Source: Brevibacterium senegalense
Lineage (GTDB): Bacteria > Actinomycetota > Actinomycetes > Actinomycetales > Brevibacteriaceae
DNA: 64,000 nucleotides
NCBI RefSeq assembly: GCF_000285835.1
Contig: NZ_HE978603.1
Coordinates: 307,248-371,247 of the forward strand
Direction of reading: 5' to 3'
Program-made: the position numbers and the translations under genes
Shown here: in pieces, positions 27,068 through 34,769 of the stretch
How positions within the stretch are numbered: the stretch's first letter is position 1
Layout: each line of letters opens with the position of its first letter
The notes under the pieces: generated by a model
Told to the model about the DNA's origin: nothing
Database searches by the model: none
Seen by the model: only the letters and a program-made list of their open reading frames with translations

Positions 27068-28180
27068 TCAGAGGTCGGAGGACACGGACCAGATGTTGAT
27101 GCCGGACTCGCCCTGGGTGATCTCGTCGATCTCCGCGAGCTCCGCGTCGTCGAACGCGGTCGAGGACAGCGCGCCGAGGTTCTCGTCCAGCTGGGCGGTC
27201 GAGGAGGCTCCGAGCAGGACCGATGTCACTCCGCCCTCGCGCAGCAGCCAGGCGATGGCGAGCTGCGCGAGTGTCTGTCCGCGACGCTGCGCGACCGCGT
27301 TGAGGCGGCGGAGGCGGTCGAGGTTGTCCTCGCTCAGGTGGTGGTCGAGCAACGAGGAGCGACCGCCGGACGGGCGGGCCTTCGGGTCGCCGAGGTACTT
27401 GTCGGTCAGCAGTCCCTGCGCCAGCGGGGTGAAGGCGATGGAGCCGAGGCCGGTCTCCGTCAGCGTGTCGAGCAGGCCGTCCTCGACCCAGCGGTTGAGG
27501 AGCGAGTAGGCGGGCTGGTGGATGACCAGCGGCGTGCCGAGGTCCTGCGCAATGCTCGCCGCCTGCTGGGTCCGCTCCGCGGAGTAGGAGGAGATCCCCA
27601 CATAGCGTGCGCGGCCCGAGCGGACTGCGGTGTCAAGCGCCCCGATCGTCTCCTCGAGGGGAGTGTCCGGGTCCACGCGGTGGGAGTAGAAGATGTCGAC
27701 GTGGTCGACGCCCAGGCGGCCCAGGGACTCGTCGAGGCTGGCGAGCAGGTACTGACGGGAGCCGAAGTTCCCGTAGGGTCCGCGCCACTGATCCCAGCCG
27801 GCCTTCGAGGAGATGATGAGCTCATCGCGGTAGGGCCGGAGGTCCTTGGTGAGGACACGGCCGAAGTTCTCCTCCGCTGCGCCGGCGGGAGGGCCGTAGT
27901 TGTTGGCCAGGTCGAAGTGCGTGATGCCGGAGTCGAAGGCGTGGCGGATGATCTCGCGCTGGGACGCGAAGGGCGTGGTGTCCCCGAAGTTCCACCACAG
28001 GCCCAGTGAGATCGGGGGCAGGAGGAGGCCGCTGCGGCCCAGCCGGCGGTAGCCGAACCGGTCGTAGCGATCCGCGGAGGCCGCGTACGGGGTGTGGGTC
28101 TCCGTGCCCCAGGCGGACACGTCGACGGGGCGGGTGCTCTGCGGGCTGGGGGAATCCTGGGCGGGCTGGTTCGTGGGCAC
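27068..28180 (-). CDS. aldo/keto reductase, YghZ-like
   Basis: 370 residues, slightly long because of an N-terminal 20-residue polar extension. Signatures: FGYRRLGRSGLLLPPISLGL, the catalytic region HFDLANNYGPPAGAAEENFG (Asp and Tyr), DEL..SSKAGWDQW (Lys) and YSHRVDPDTPLEETIGAL (His). YghZ-type reductases reduce aldehydes such as L-glyceraldehyde 3-phosphate with NADPH. It lies between the two monooxygenase genes and may reduce an aldehyde product. Confidence 0.85.
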   Translation of the reverse strand: MPTNQPAQDSPSPQSTRPVDVSAWGTETHTPYAASADRYDRFGYRRLGRSGLLLPPISLGLWWNFGDTTPFASQREIIRHAFDSGITHFDLANNYGPPAGAAEENFGRVLTKDLRPYRDELIISSKAGWDQWRGPYGNFGSRQYLLASLDESLGRLGVDHVDIFYSHRVDPDTPLEETIGALDTAVRSGRARYVGISSYSAERTQQAASIAQDLGTPLVIHQPAYSLLNRWVEDGLLDTLTETGLGSIAFTPLAQGLLTDKYLGDPKARPSGGRSSLLDHHLSEDNLDRLRRLNAVAQRRGQTLAQLAIAWLLREGGVTSVLLGASSTAQLDENLGALSSTAFDDAELAEIDEITQGESGINIWSVSSDL

Positions 28181-28267
28181 GGTGGGTCCTTCGGGGTCTG
28201 GTGCATGGGTCCCGGGCGGTGTGAGAGTCCGGGCGGTGCGCGGGCGGGTGGGGGCCTCGGGCGGGGG

Positions 28268-29503
28268 TCAGGTGTAGAGCGAGAGGGGCTGGGTCTCGCC
28301 GTTGAGGAAGTGGGCTCCGACCTCGAGCTTCTTGTAGTCGACCGGATCGTGGAGGGAGTGCGTGCGGATGTTGCGCCAGTACAGGTCGAAGCCGATCCCG
28401 GACGCGGTCGACGAGGTGCCAGTCGCCTCGAATATGCGGTGGGTGAGGTCGGTGGCGACGTCCGAGGAGACGACCTTGAGCTCGGCGATCTCGACGGCCA
28501 GCTCTCCCCGGATCTCCGTGGTGACGTCGGCACCGAGTGCGACGACCTCGTCGAAGCGCTGGCCGACCTTCTCTGCGAGCGCGGCGACCGCCGTGGTGCG
28601 GGCCTTGAGCTCGCCGTAGAGGCGCTGGACGAAGGGGTCGTGCCGGTACTGCTCTGCCTGCGAGAGGAACCAGGCGTTCGGTCGCCGGTTCGTCAGCTCG
28701 CGGCCTCGCGCCAGTGCGCCCTCCGCGATCCCCAGGTAGAGGTGGCCGAACGACAGCTGGATGCCCGGCGTCACGAGTGTGGAGAACGGCTCGTCACCCA
28801 GGGCTCCCAGCACGTCCTCGGGCCGGACGAGCACCTCGTGGTACTTCACCGTGTTCGACGACGACAGGCGCTGCCCGAGGAAGTCCCAGTCGTCGACGTA
28901 CTCGACGCCCTTCCGTCCGTTCTCCAGCACGAAGGCGAGCACGGTGCCCGCCTCCGGGCCTTCAGCGATCGTCGCGTTGACGACGAGCACATCGCCCACA
29001 GCCGAGCCCGTGGAGTAGCGCTTGGTGCCGGTGAGCCGATAGCCGCCGTCGACGGGCGTGAGGACGAGGTCGGGGTCTGTGGGGTTGACGGAGTCTCCCC
29101 AGATCCAGCGACCGTCGATGGTGGCCCGGTGCCAGCGCTCGCGCTCTGAGGGATCGACGACGGAGAAGACGATGTTCGTCGAGTTGATGTAGTGGTAGGC
29201 GAGGACCTGGGCGATCGAGGCGTCGGCACGAGCGATGATGCGCACGGCCTCGAATGCCGTGCTCCAGTGGCCTCCTCCCCCGCCCAGCTCTGCCGGTTCG
29301 AGGAGGGTGACGAGACCCGAGTCCTTGAGCAGTCGTGCCTCGGCGTGGGGCACGGCGTTCGCGCGGTCCCGCTCAAGGGCATCAGCGGCCAGGGTCTGTG
29401 CGACGTCCTGGGCGATCTGCGACCAGTGGCTGCGCTCCTCGGCCGGGGCGGTGGGTGTCCAGTGCGTCCGGCCGGGGGCGGTGCCGATGCTGCTGATCGT
29501 CAT
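28268..29503 (-). CDS. acyl-CoA dehydrogenase-fold monooxygenase, DszC/SfnB-like
   Basis: 411 residues from ATG 29503. The FAD-binding pattern is that of acyl-CoA dehydrogenases (LLEPAELGGGGGHWSTAFEA, GDSVNPTDPD, LTGTKRYSTGSAVGDVLVVN), but the C-terminus (FEATGTSSTASGIGFDLYWR) is typical of the DszC, SfnB and TdsC monooxygenase branch, where the active-site Glu is missing. These use FMNH2 to oxidise sulfur or nitrogen compounds. It is the first gene of the leftward operon, opposite the ABC ATPase gene, and should be controlled by the phased array upstream. Confidence 0.82.
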   Translation of the reverse strand: MTISSIGTAPGRTHWTPTAPAEERSHWSQIAQDVAQTLAADALERDRANAVPHAEARLLKDSGLVTLLEPAELGGGGGHWSTAFEAVRIIARADASIAQVLAYHYINSTNIVFSVVDPSERERWHRATIDGRWIWGDSVNPTDPDLVLTPVDGGYRLTGTKRYSTGSAVGDVLVVNATIAEGPEAGTVLAFVLENGRKGVEYVDDWDFLGQRLSSSNTVKYHEVLVRPEDVLGALGDEPFSTLVTPGIQLSFGHLYLGIAEGALARGRELTNRRPNAWFLSQAEQYRHDPFVQRLYGELKARTTAVAALAEKVGQRFDEVVALGADVTTEIRGELAVEIAELKVVSSDVATDLTHRIFEATGTSSTASGIGFDLYWRNIRTHSLHDPVDYKKLEVGAHFLNGETQPLSLYT

Positions 29504-29606
29504 GGTGTCGTCCTCCGTCTGTGTGCGGCTCTGCGTGTGCAAGCGGTTCTGCGTCTGCGTGCGGTTCGTTGACCGCGCTGTTCGGGCCTCACTGTGCAGT
29601 GACGAG

Positions 29607-29681
29607 CGTCATGAGACGGGCGAGATCGTCACGAATGATTACGCAGCGTCATGCGTCGTCATGCACCGTCATCCCTGGTCA
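29607..29681. promoter_or_regulatory. helically phased array of six (C/G)GTCA half-sites
   Basis: CGTCA occurs at 29607, 29627, 29647, 29657 and 29667, and GGTCA at 29677. All six are exactly multiples of 10 bases apart, so all face one side of the helix. The array lies between the divergent monooxygenase gene (start 29503) and the ABC ATPase gene (start 29748), ending seven bases before a good -35. It suggests cooperative binding of an oligomeric activator or repressor. Confidence 0.6.
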
Positions 29682-29687
29682 CAGGGA

Positions 29688-29716
29688 TTGTCGATGAATC
29701 GTGCGGTCGCTATAGG
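29688..29716 (+). promoter_or_regulatory. sigma-70-type promoter of the ABC ATPase gene
   Basis: TTGTCG at 29688-29693 and TATAGG at 29711-29716 are separated by the ideal 17 bases. AAGGAGGT follows at 29734-29741, eight or so bases before the ATG at 29748. Confidence 0.6.
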
Positions 29717-29747
29717 TTCAGTGCGCTACGACGAAGGAGGTCAGGGA

Positions 29748-30929
29748 ATGGGCGCGGTCAGCTTCAAGGACGTGACGCTGCGATACGCAGGCACTGGGCG
29801 GCGGCGCCGTCGGCGTGCAGCACGAGGTGGTGCGGAGGTGGCTATTGCGGCTACTGAGAGTGCAGGTGCTCAGAGTGCGTCTGCGGCTGAGCGGCCGGCG
29901 CTGGCAGGGCTGAACCTGGAGATCGCCGACGGTGAGTTCCTCGTTCTCGTCGGACCATCCGGGTCTGGCAAGTCGACCGCTCTGCGGATCCTCGCCGGAC
30001 TCGAGCAGCCGACGTCTGGCGCCGTCCTCATCGACGGAGACGACATCACCGGGGTCGACCCGGCTGAGCGCGATGTCGCGATGGTCTTCCAGACCTACGC
30101 CCTGTACCCGCACAAGACTGTCGAACAGAACATGAGCTTCGCGCTCCAGCTGGCCAAGGTGCCGCGTGAGGAGATCAGCCGTCGCGTGCGCCGGGCCGCC
30201 GAGCAGCTGGGACTCACAGAATTGCTGGATCGCCGACCCCGACAGCTCTCCGGAGGCCAGCGGCAGCGTGTGGCGATGGGACGGGCGATCGTGCGCGAAC
30301 CCACCGTCTTCCTCATGGACGAGCCGCTGTCGAACCTCGATGCCCGCCTGCGGGTGCAGACCCGGGCCCAGATCGCCGAGCTGCAGAACCGTCTGGGCAC
30401 GACGACCGTCTATGTCACCCACGACCAGTCCGAGGCGATGACCCTGGGCGATCGGGTGGCGGTGCTCGATGAGGGCGTGCTCCATCAGGTCGCCCCGCCG
30501 CGCGAGCTCTACGATCGGCCTGCGGACATCTTCGTGGCAGAGTTCATCGGCTCCCCCGCGATGAACCTGCTCACCATCACGGACGACGAGTTCGACGGGT
30601 TGGTGCGCGGCGGCTCGAGTGGCGACGTCCGTGCGGATGATGTGGTCTTCGGCGTTCGGCCGGAGCACCTTGCCATCACCGCTGACGATGCCGGGCTGCT
30701 CCTGCACATCGATCACGTCGAGGAGTTCGGCGCGGAGGCATACGCCCACGGACACCTGGTCGATTCCGCACACACGGAGCGGGTCATCACTCGCCTGCGC
30801 ACCGATGCGCGGCCCGCGCTGGGCGATACGGTCCGTGTCGTTGCCGACCCCGAGCGCGTCCACACCTTCGACCGCGCGACCGGTCAGCGCATGGAGGCGA
30901 ACGTGGCGGTATCAGCCAGCGCAGTGTGA
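29748..30929 (+). CDS. ABC transporter ATP-binding protein, MalK/UgpC type
   Basis: 393 residues from ATG 29748, after a strong AAGGAGGT; the longer upstream frame is untranslated leader. Motifs: GPSGSGKSTALRI (Walker A), QTYALYPHKTVEQN (Q loop), LSGGQRQRVAMGRAI (signature), VFLMDEPLSNLD (Walker B) and VTHDQSEAM (H loop). A TOBE regulatory domain follows (VFGVRPEHLAI). Unusually, an Arg-rich and Ala-rich insertion (TGRRRRRRAARGGAEV, residues 16-50) separates the first strand from the second. It powers the permeases encoded by the divergent operon. Confidence 0.9.
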   Translation: MGAVSFKDVTLRYAGTGRRRRRRAARGGAEVAIAATESAGAQSASAAERPALAGLNLEIADGEFLVLVGPSGSGKSTALRILAGLEQPTSGAVLIDGDDITGVDPAERDVAMVFQTYALYPHKTVEQNMSFALQLAKVPREEISRRVRRAAEQLGLTELLDRRPRQLSGGQRQRVAMGRAIVREPTVFLMDEPLSNLDARLRVQTRAQIAELQNRLGTTTVYVTHDQSEAMTLGDRVAVLDEGVLHQVAPPRELYDRPADIFVAEFIGSPAMNLLTITDDEFDGLVRGGSSGDVRADDVVFGVRPEHLAITADDAGLLLHIDHVEEFGAEAYAHGHLVDSAHTERVITRLRTDARPALGDTVRVVADPERVHTFDRATGQRMEANVAVSASAV

Positions 30930-31096
30930 TCGGCCGGCCGGGTCGGTCCGAATGGGCTCGCAGCGAGGCACGAGAACGCCAGCCAGCGGCACGCACAGAG
31001 ACCTCCATCACATGTCCTTATGCGCATGGGGCGATGTTCCTAGAGTGAGAGGTGCACGGCGGGCTTCCGCCGGATCTCTCGTCGAAAGGACGTGCC

Positions 31097-32143
31097 ATGC
31101 GCGCAATCGTGTTCGAGAACTTCAAGACCTTCCCCACCCTCACTGACGTCCAGAAGCCCACCCCCGGACCCGGCGAGGTCCTCCTCAAGGTCGCGGGAGC
31201 CGGCGCCTGCCACTCCGACGTCGCGATCTATGACGACTTCGACGAGGGCGCTCCCGGCGCACAGAAGCCCCCGTTCGTGCTGGGCCATGAGAACTCCGGC
31301 TGGGTCGAAGAGGTGGGCGACGGCGTCGACGGTTTCACGAAGGGCGACGCCTACCTCGTCTACGGCCCCATCGGCTGCCAGCACTGCCGCGCCTGCTCCC
31401 GCGGGCAGGACACCTACTGCGAGAACGCTGCGACCAACCCGTACATGGGCATCGGTCTGGGTCGCGATGGCGGCATGGCGGAGTACGTGACCGTTCCGGC
31501 TCGCAACCTCGTGCCGCTGGGTGACGCTGATCCCATCGATGCGGCGCCCCTGTCGGATGCGGGTCTCACCCCGTACCACGCGATCAAGTTGGCGTTGCCC
31601 AACTTGGCTGGCGGCGGACGCTTCGCGCTGGTCATCGGACTGGGAGGGCTTGGCCAGTTGGGCGTTCAGATCCTCACTGCCCTCACCGGCGCCACCGTCA
31701 TCGCGACGGACATGAAGGAGGACGCGATGGCGAAGGCCGAGGCCGCCGGCGCCATCACCGTCCCCGGCGGACCCGATCAGGTCGCCCGCATCCGCGAGAT
31801 CACCGGCGGCAAGGGCGTCGACGCGGCTTTCGACTTCGTGGGAGCCGCTGGCACCGTCAAGGTCGCGATGGAGTCCATGGCAGTCAAGGGCCGCTGCACG
31901 ATCGTCGGCATCGCCGGCGGTTCCTTCGAATGGTCGTTCTTCACCAACCCCTACGAAGCGACGATCACGAACACCTACTGGGGCACGATCGAGGAGCTCC
32001 ACGAGGTCGTCGACATGTACCGGGCGGGTCAGATCACGCCCGAGGTCGAGCGCTACTCGCTGGAAGCCGGACTCGAGGCGTACCGCAAGCTGCAGGCCGG
32101 CGATCTGTCCGCCCGCGCCGTGGTGGTTCCGCACGGGGAGTGA
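31097..32143 (+). CDS. zinc-dependent alcohol dehydrogenase (MDR family)
   Basis: 348 residues from ATG 31097 after GAAAGGA. Catalytic zinc ligands Cys and His-Glu are visible in GAGACHSDVA and VLGHENSGWVEEVG. Four Cys of the structural zinc are at GCQHCRACSRGQDTYC. The NAD(P)-binding loop is VIGLGGLGQLGVQ. It resembles Mycobacterium and Brevibacterium NAD-dependent alcohol dehydrogenases. It is downstream of the ABC ATPase gene, 168 bases away, with its own leader, so it may be an independent unit. Substrate unknown. Confidence 0.88.
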   Translation: MRAIVFENFKTFPTLTDVQKPTPGPGEVLLKVAGAGACHSDVAIYDDFDEGAPGAQKPPFVLGHENSGWVEEVGDGVDGFTKGDAYLVYGPIGCQHCRACSRGQDTYCENAATNPYMGIGLGRDGGMAEYVTVPARNLVPLGDADPIDAAPLSDAGLTPYHAIKLALPNLAGGGRFALVIGLGGLGQLGVQILTALTGATVIATDMKEDAMAKAEAAGAITVPGGPDQVARIREITGGKGVDAAFDFVGAAGTVKVAMESMAVKGRCTIVGIAGGSFEWSFFTNPYEATITNTYWGTIEELHEVVDMYRAGQITPEVERYSLEAGLEAYRKLQAGDLSARAVVVPHGE

Positions 32144-32190
32144 CAGTGCACCGCACACAAGCGCGAGCCGCCTGAGCTCTCAGCGTGAGT

Positions 32191-32238
32191 GGACGAACGT
32201 GGGGCCATGATCCGCATCGATCATGGCCCCACACGTCC
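32191..32238. terminator. bidirectional terminator hairpin
   Basis: GTGGGGCCATGATC (32199-32212) pairs perfectly with 32219-32232 around a 6-base loop; outer GGACG/CGTCC arms extend it. It lies between the convergent alcohol dehydrogenase and HisD-like genes. Confidence 0.75.
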
Positions 32239-32247
32239 GTTCTGCTG

Positions 32248-33567
32248 TCAGAACGTGTGGCTGGTCCAGCTGAGCGACTCACCTCGGCACTTCGCAGCTC
32301 GGACATCACCGGAGCGCGCGTGGCCCTCGAACCGCTCGACCCGCGCCGCGCGTCCGGTCAGCTTGCCGAAGAACGCGGACGACTCCGTGTCCGTGACCTC
32401 CTGATACGTGACGGTGCGCAGGAACTTCCCCACCCACAGCCCGCCGGTGTAGCGGGCGGCGCCGCGGGTGGGCAACACGTGGTTGGTGCCGATCGACTTG
32501 TCACCGTAGGAGACACAGGTCCCCTCCCCCAAGAACAGCGCGCCATAGTGCGTCATCTCCGTGAGCGCCCGGCGCGGCTCCGCGGTGAGGATCTGCACGT
32601 GCTCGAACGCGTACTCATCCGCCAACGCGAAAGCATCGTCGATCGTGCGGACGACGTGCACCTCGCCCCACTCGCGCCACGACTGCTCCGCGTAATCCCG
32701 CGTCGGCATCCCCGGCAGGAGCTCCTCGATGTGCTCCATCGTCTTCCGCGCCACCGCCTCATCCGTGGCAATGAGCACCGCCGGCGACTCCGGCCCGTGC
32801 TCCGCCTGCGACAGCAGGTCCACTGCGACGATGAACGGATCCGCCGTCTCATCCGCGACGATGAGCACCTCCGTGGGACCCGCAACCAGGTCGATCCCGA
32901 CCTCGCCGAACAGCTGCCGCTTCGCCTCCGCGACGAACGCGTTGCCGGGGCCCGCCACCATCGCGACCGGTTCGATCGTCTCCGTGCCGACCGCCATCGC
33001 AGCGATCGCCTGGATGCCGCCCAACAGGTAGATCTCATCCGCTCCCGCCAGATGCATCGCCACGATCGTCGCGTCCGGCATCTCCCCCTGGATCAGCGGA
33101 GTGCACGCGGCGACGCGCCTCACCCCGGCCACCTTGGCGGTGAGGATCGTCATGTGCGCGCTGGCCAGCAGCGGGTACTTGCCACCAGGCACGTACGCGC
33201 CCACCGCATTGATCGGCACGTTCTTCTGCCCCAGCTTCACACCCGGCAGCGTCTCGATCTCGAACTCGCCCAGGGACGCCAGCTGCGCCTCCGCCATCCT
33301 GCGCACCTGATCCTGCACGAAGCGGATGTCGTCGATCACCTGCTGCGGCACCCGCGCCATGACCTCCGCGATCTGCTCCGCGGTGAGCAGGAAGGAATCT
33401 GGCCCGTAGTCATCGAATTTCAGCGAGTACTCGCGCACCGCCTCATCGCCGCGGTCGCGGACGTCCGCGATCACATCCGCGACCGCCTGCTGGACGGTGG
33501 GATCTGCACTGCGCTGGACCTCCGTCTGGGTGCGCGCCTTCAAGACGGTGTACGGGACTGCGGTCAT
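32248..33567 (-). CDS. HisD-family dehydrogenase, HpsN-like (sulfopropanediol dehydrogenase type)
   Basis: 439 residues. HisD fold motifs: VGAYVPGGKYPLLASAHMTI, VAGPGNAFVAEAKRQLFG, VDLVAGPTEVLIVAD and QAEHGPESPAVLI (zinc Gln-His). The C-terminal GKLTGRAARVERFEGHARSG is typical of the catabolic HpsN branch rather than biosynthetic HisD, and no his genes are near. HpsN oxidises (R)-2,3-dihydroxypropane-1-sulfonate with NAD. The substrate here could also be another polyol. It is divergent from a LacI gene with a palindrome between. Confidence 0.82.
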   Translation of the reverse strand: MTAVPYTVLKARTQTEVQRSADPTVQQAVADVIADVRDRGDEAVREYSLKFDDYGPDSFLLTAEQIAEVMARVPQQVIDDIRFVQDQVRRMAEAQLASLGEFEIETLPGVKLGQKNVPINAVGAYVPGGKYPLLASAHMTILTAKVAGVRRVAACTPLIQGEMPDATIVAMHLAGADEIYLLGGIQAIAAMAVGTETIEPVAMVAGPGNAFVAEAKRQLFGEVGIDLVAGPTEVLIVADETADPFIVAVDLLSQAEHGPESPAVLIATDEAVARKTMEHIEELLPGMPTRDYAEQSWREWGEVHVVRTIDDAFALADEYAFEHVQILTAEPRRALTEMTHYGALFLGEGTCVSYGDKSIGTNHVLPTRGAARYTGGLWVGKFLRTVTYQEVTDTESSAFFGKLTGRAARVERFEGHARSGDVRAAKCRGESLSWTSHTF

Positions 33568-33612
33568 GATCTCTCCTTCGACAAAGCATTCCGGGGTGGT
33601 GGGATACCCTGA

Positions 33613-33628
33613 ATGTATACGTATACAT
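33613..33628. promoter_or_regulatory. LacI operator, perfect 16-base palindrome
   Basis: ATGTATACGTATACAT is a perfect palindrome with the central CG typical of LacI-family sites. It lies 45 bases upstream of the HisD-like start and 40 bases upstream of the lacI-family gene, so it should control both. Confidence 0.8.
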
Positions 33629-33668
33629 GTGTGTCCGCAACGGCCGCACGAGGTGACAGGATGGTGGG

Positions 33669-34667
33669 ATGGTCACGAGCAGAGACGTCGCCCAGCACGC
33701 CGGGGTATCCCAGGCGACGGTGTCCCGCGTCCTCAATGGCTCCCCCCGCGTATCCGCCGCGACGGTCGCCCGGGTCCAGGACGCGATCGCCGCGCTGGAC
33801 TACCACCCGAACGCGGCCGCGGCCTCGATGAAGACCCGTCGCACGAGCACGATCGGCATCATCATCGACCAGTTGAGCAACCCGTTCTTCGTCGAGGTCC
33901 TCGAGTCTCTGGCGCAGGTCTTCGCGGATGCCGGGCAGCGCGTCCTGGTCTGGGACCCCTCCCACCACGAGGACGCCGCGATCCACGCCCTGCGTGATCG
34001 GACGGTGGACGGCGTTGTCATCGCAGCCTGGCAGGACGACTCCCCCGCGATGCAGGCGGCGCTGGCCTCCGGCCGCCCCGTGGTCATGCTCAACCGCCGT
34101 CCCACGGGCACCGGCTTCGATTCCGTCACCAGTGAGAACCGCGCCGGCGGCCGCCTGGTCGCCCACTACCTCGCTGCGCATCGGCCCGGGCCGGCGCTCT
34201 TCGTCGCGGGGCGCCTGGGGACCAGCACCGCCCACGACCGGGCGGAGGGGTTCCTCGCGGGCCTCTCCGAAGCGGGAGCCCCGCCCCCGGCCATCGTCGA
34301 CGGGGACTACAGCGCGGAGACCGCGCAGCAGGCGGTCCGCGCGCACATCGCCGACCACGGCGTGCCGCGCTCCGTGTTCTGCGCGAACGACCTCATGGCG
34401 TTCGGCGCACTCAACGCTCTGGCCGTCGACGGCGTCCGCGTCCCCGACGACACCTGGGTCGTGGGCTTCGACGATGTCGCGATGGCCGGCTGGCCGGTCA
34501 TCGGGCTCACCACCGTGAGCCAGCACAGCCGTGACATGGCGCGCGCCGGCGCGGACATGCTGCTGCGGCGCATCACTGAAGGCGGCTCCGACTGCGAGCA
34601 CCGCACGTTCCCGGCGCAGCTCGTCGTCCGCACCAGCACGGCTGGCGTCCCCGCCCAGGGTTCCTGA
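33669..34667 (+). CDS. LacI-family transcriptional regulator of the HpsN-like gene
   Basis: 332 residues. N-terminal helix-turn-helix VTSRDVAQHAGVSQATVSRV with VLNGSPRVSAATVARVQ hinge helix, then a periplasmic-binding-fold effector domain (IGIIIDQLSNPFFVEV, SVFCANDLMAFGALNAL, VGFDDVAMAGW). It most likely represses itself and the divergent HisD-like gene from the palindrome at 33613 and is released by the pathway substrate. Confidence 0.9.
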   Translation: MVTSRDVAQHAGVSQATVSRVLNGSPRVSAATVARVQDAIAALDYHPNAAAASMKTRRTSTIGIIIDQLSNPFFVEVLESLAQVFADAGQRVLVWDPSHHEDAAIHALRDRTVDGVVIAAWQDDSPAMQAALASGRPVVMLNRRPTGTGFDSVTSENRAGGRLVAHYLAAHRPGPALFVAGRLGTSTAHDRAEGFLAGLSEAGAPPPAIVDGDYSAETAQQAVRAHIADHGVPRSVFCANDLMAFGALNALAVDGVRVPDDTWVVGFDDVAMAGWPVIGLTTVSQHSRDMARAGADMLLRRITEGGSDCEHRTFPAQLVVRTSTAGVPAQGS

Positions 34668-34685
34668 ACCCGGCCGCACGCGGAA

Positions 34686-34716
34686 GGCGCCGCTGCCAGT
34701 CCATGGCAGCGGCGCC
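34686..34716. terminator. 13-base-pair terminator hairpin after lacI
   Basis: GGCGCCGCTGCCA (34686-34698) pairs perfectly with 34704-34716 around GTCCA. It lies 18 bases after the LacI gene stop. Confidence 0.8.
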
Positions 34717-34727
34717 TCGGTGGCGGT

Positions 34728-34765
34728 GTGCCCGTGCAGTCCCACCCACGGGACAGCACGGGCAC
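34728..34765. terminator. terminator hairpin of the TRAP operon
   Basis: GTGCCCGTGC (34728-34737) pairs with GCACGGGCAC (34756-34765), with an inner GTCCC/GGGAC stem. It starts 5 bases beyond the dctM stop on the minus strand. Two strong hairpins back to back insulate the converging operons. Confidence 0.75.
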
Positions 34766-34769
34766 TTGA

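Noticed and set aside
29521..29575. Tandem repeat in CTGTGTGCGG...CTGCGTGTGC...CTGCGTCTGCGTGCGG upstream of the DszC-like gene
   Set aside because: Degenerate low-complexity leader; units do not align cleanly and no structure stands out.
32248..33567. Biosynthetic histidinol dehydrogenase (HisD)
   Set aside because: No his genes nearby, a dedicated LacI regulator, and the C-terminal signature matches the catabolic HpsN branch.
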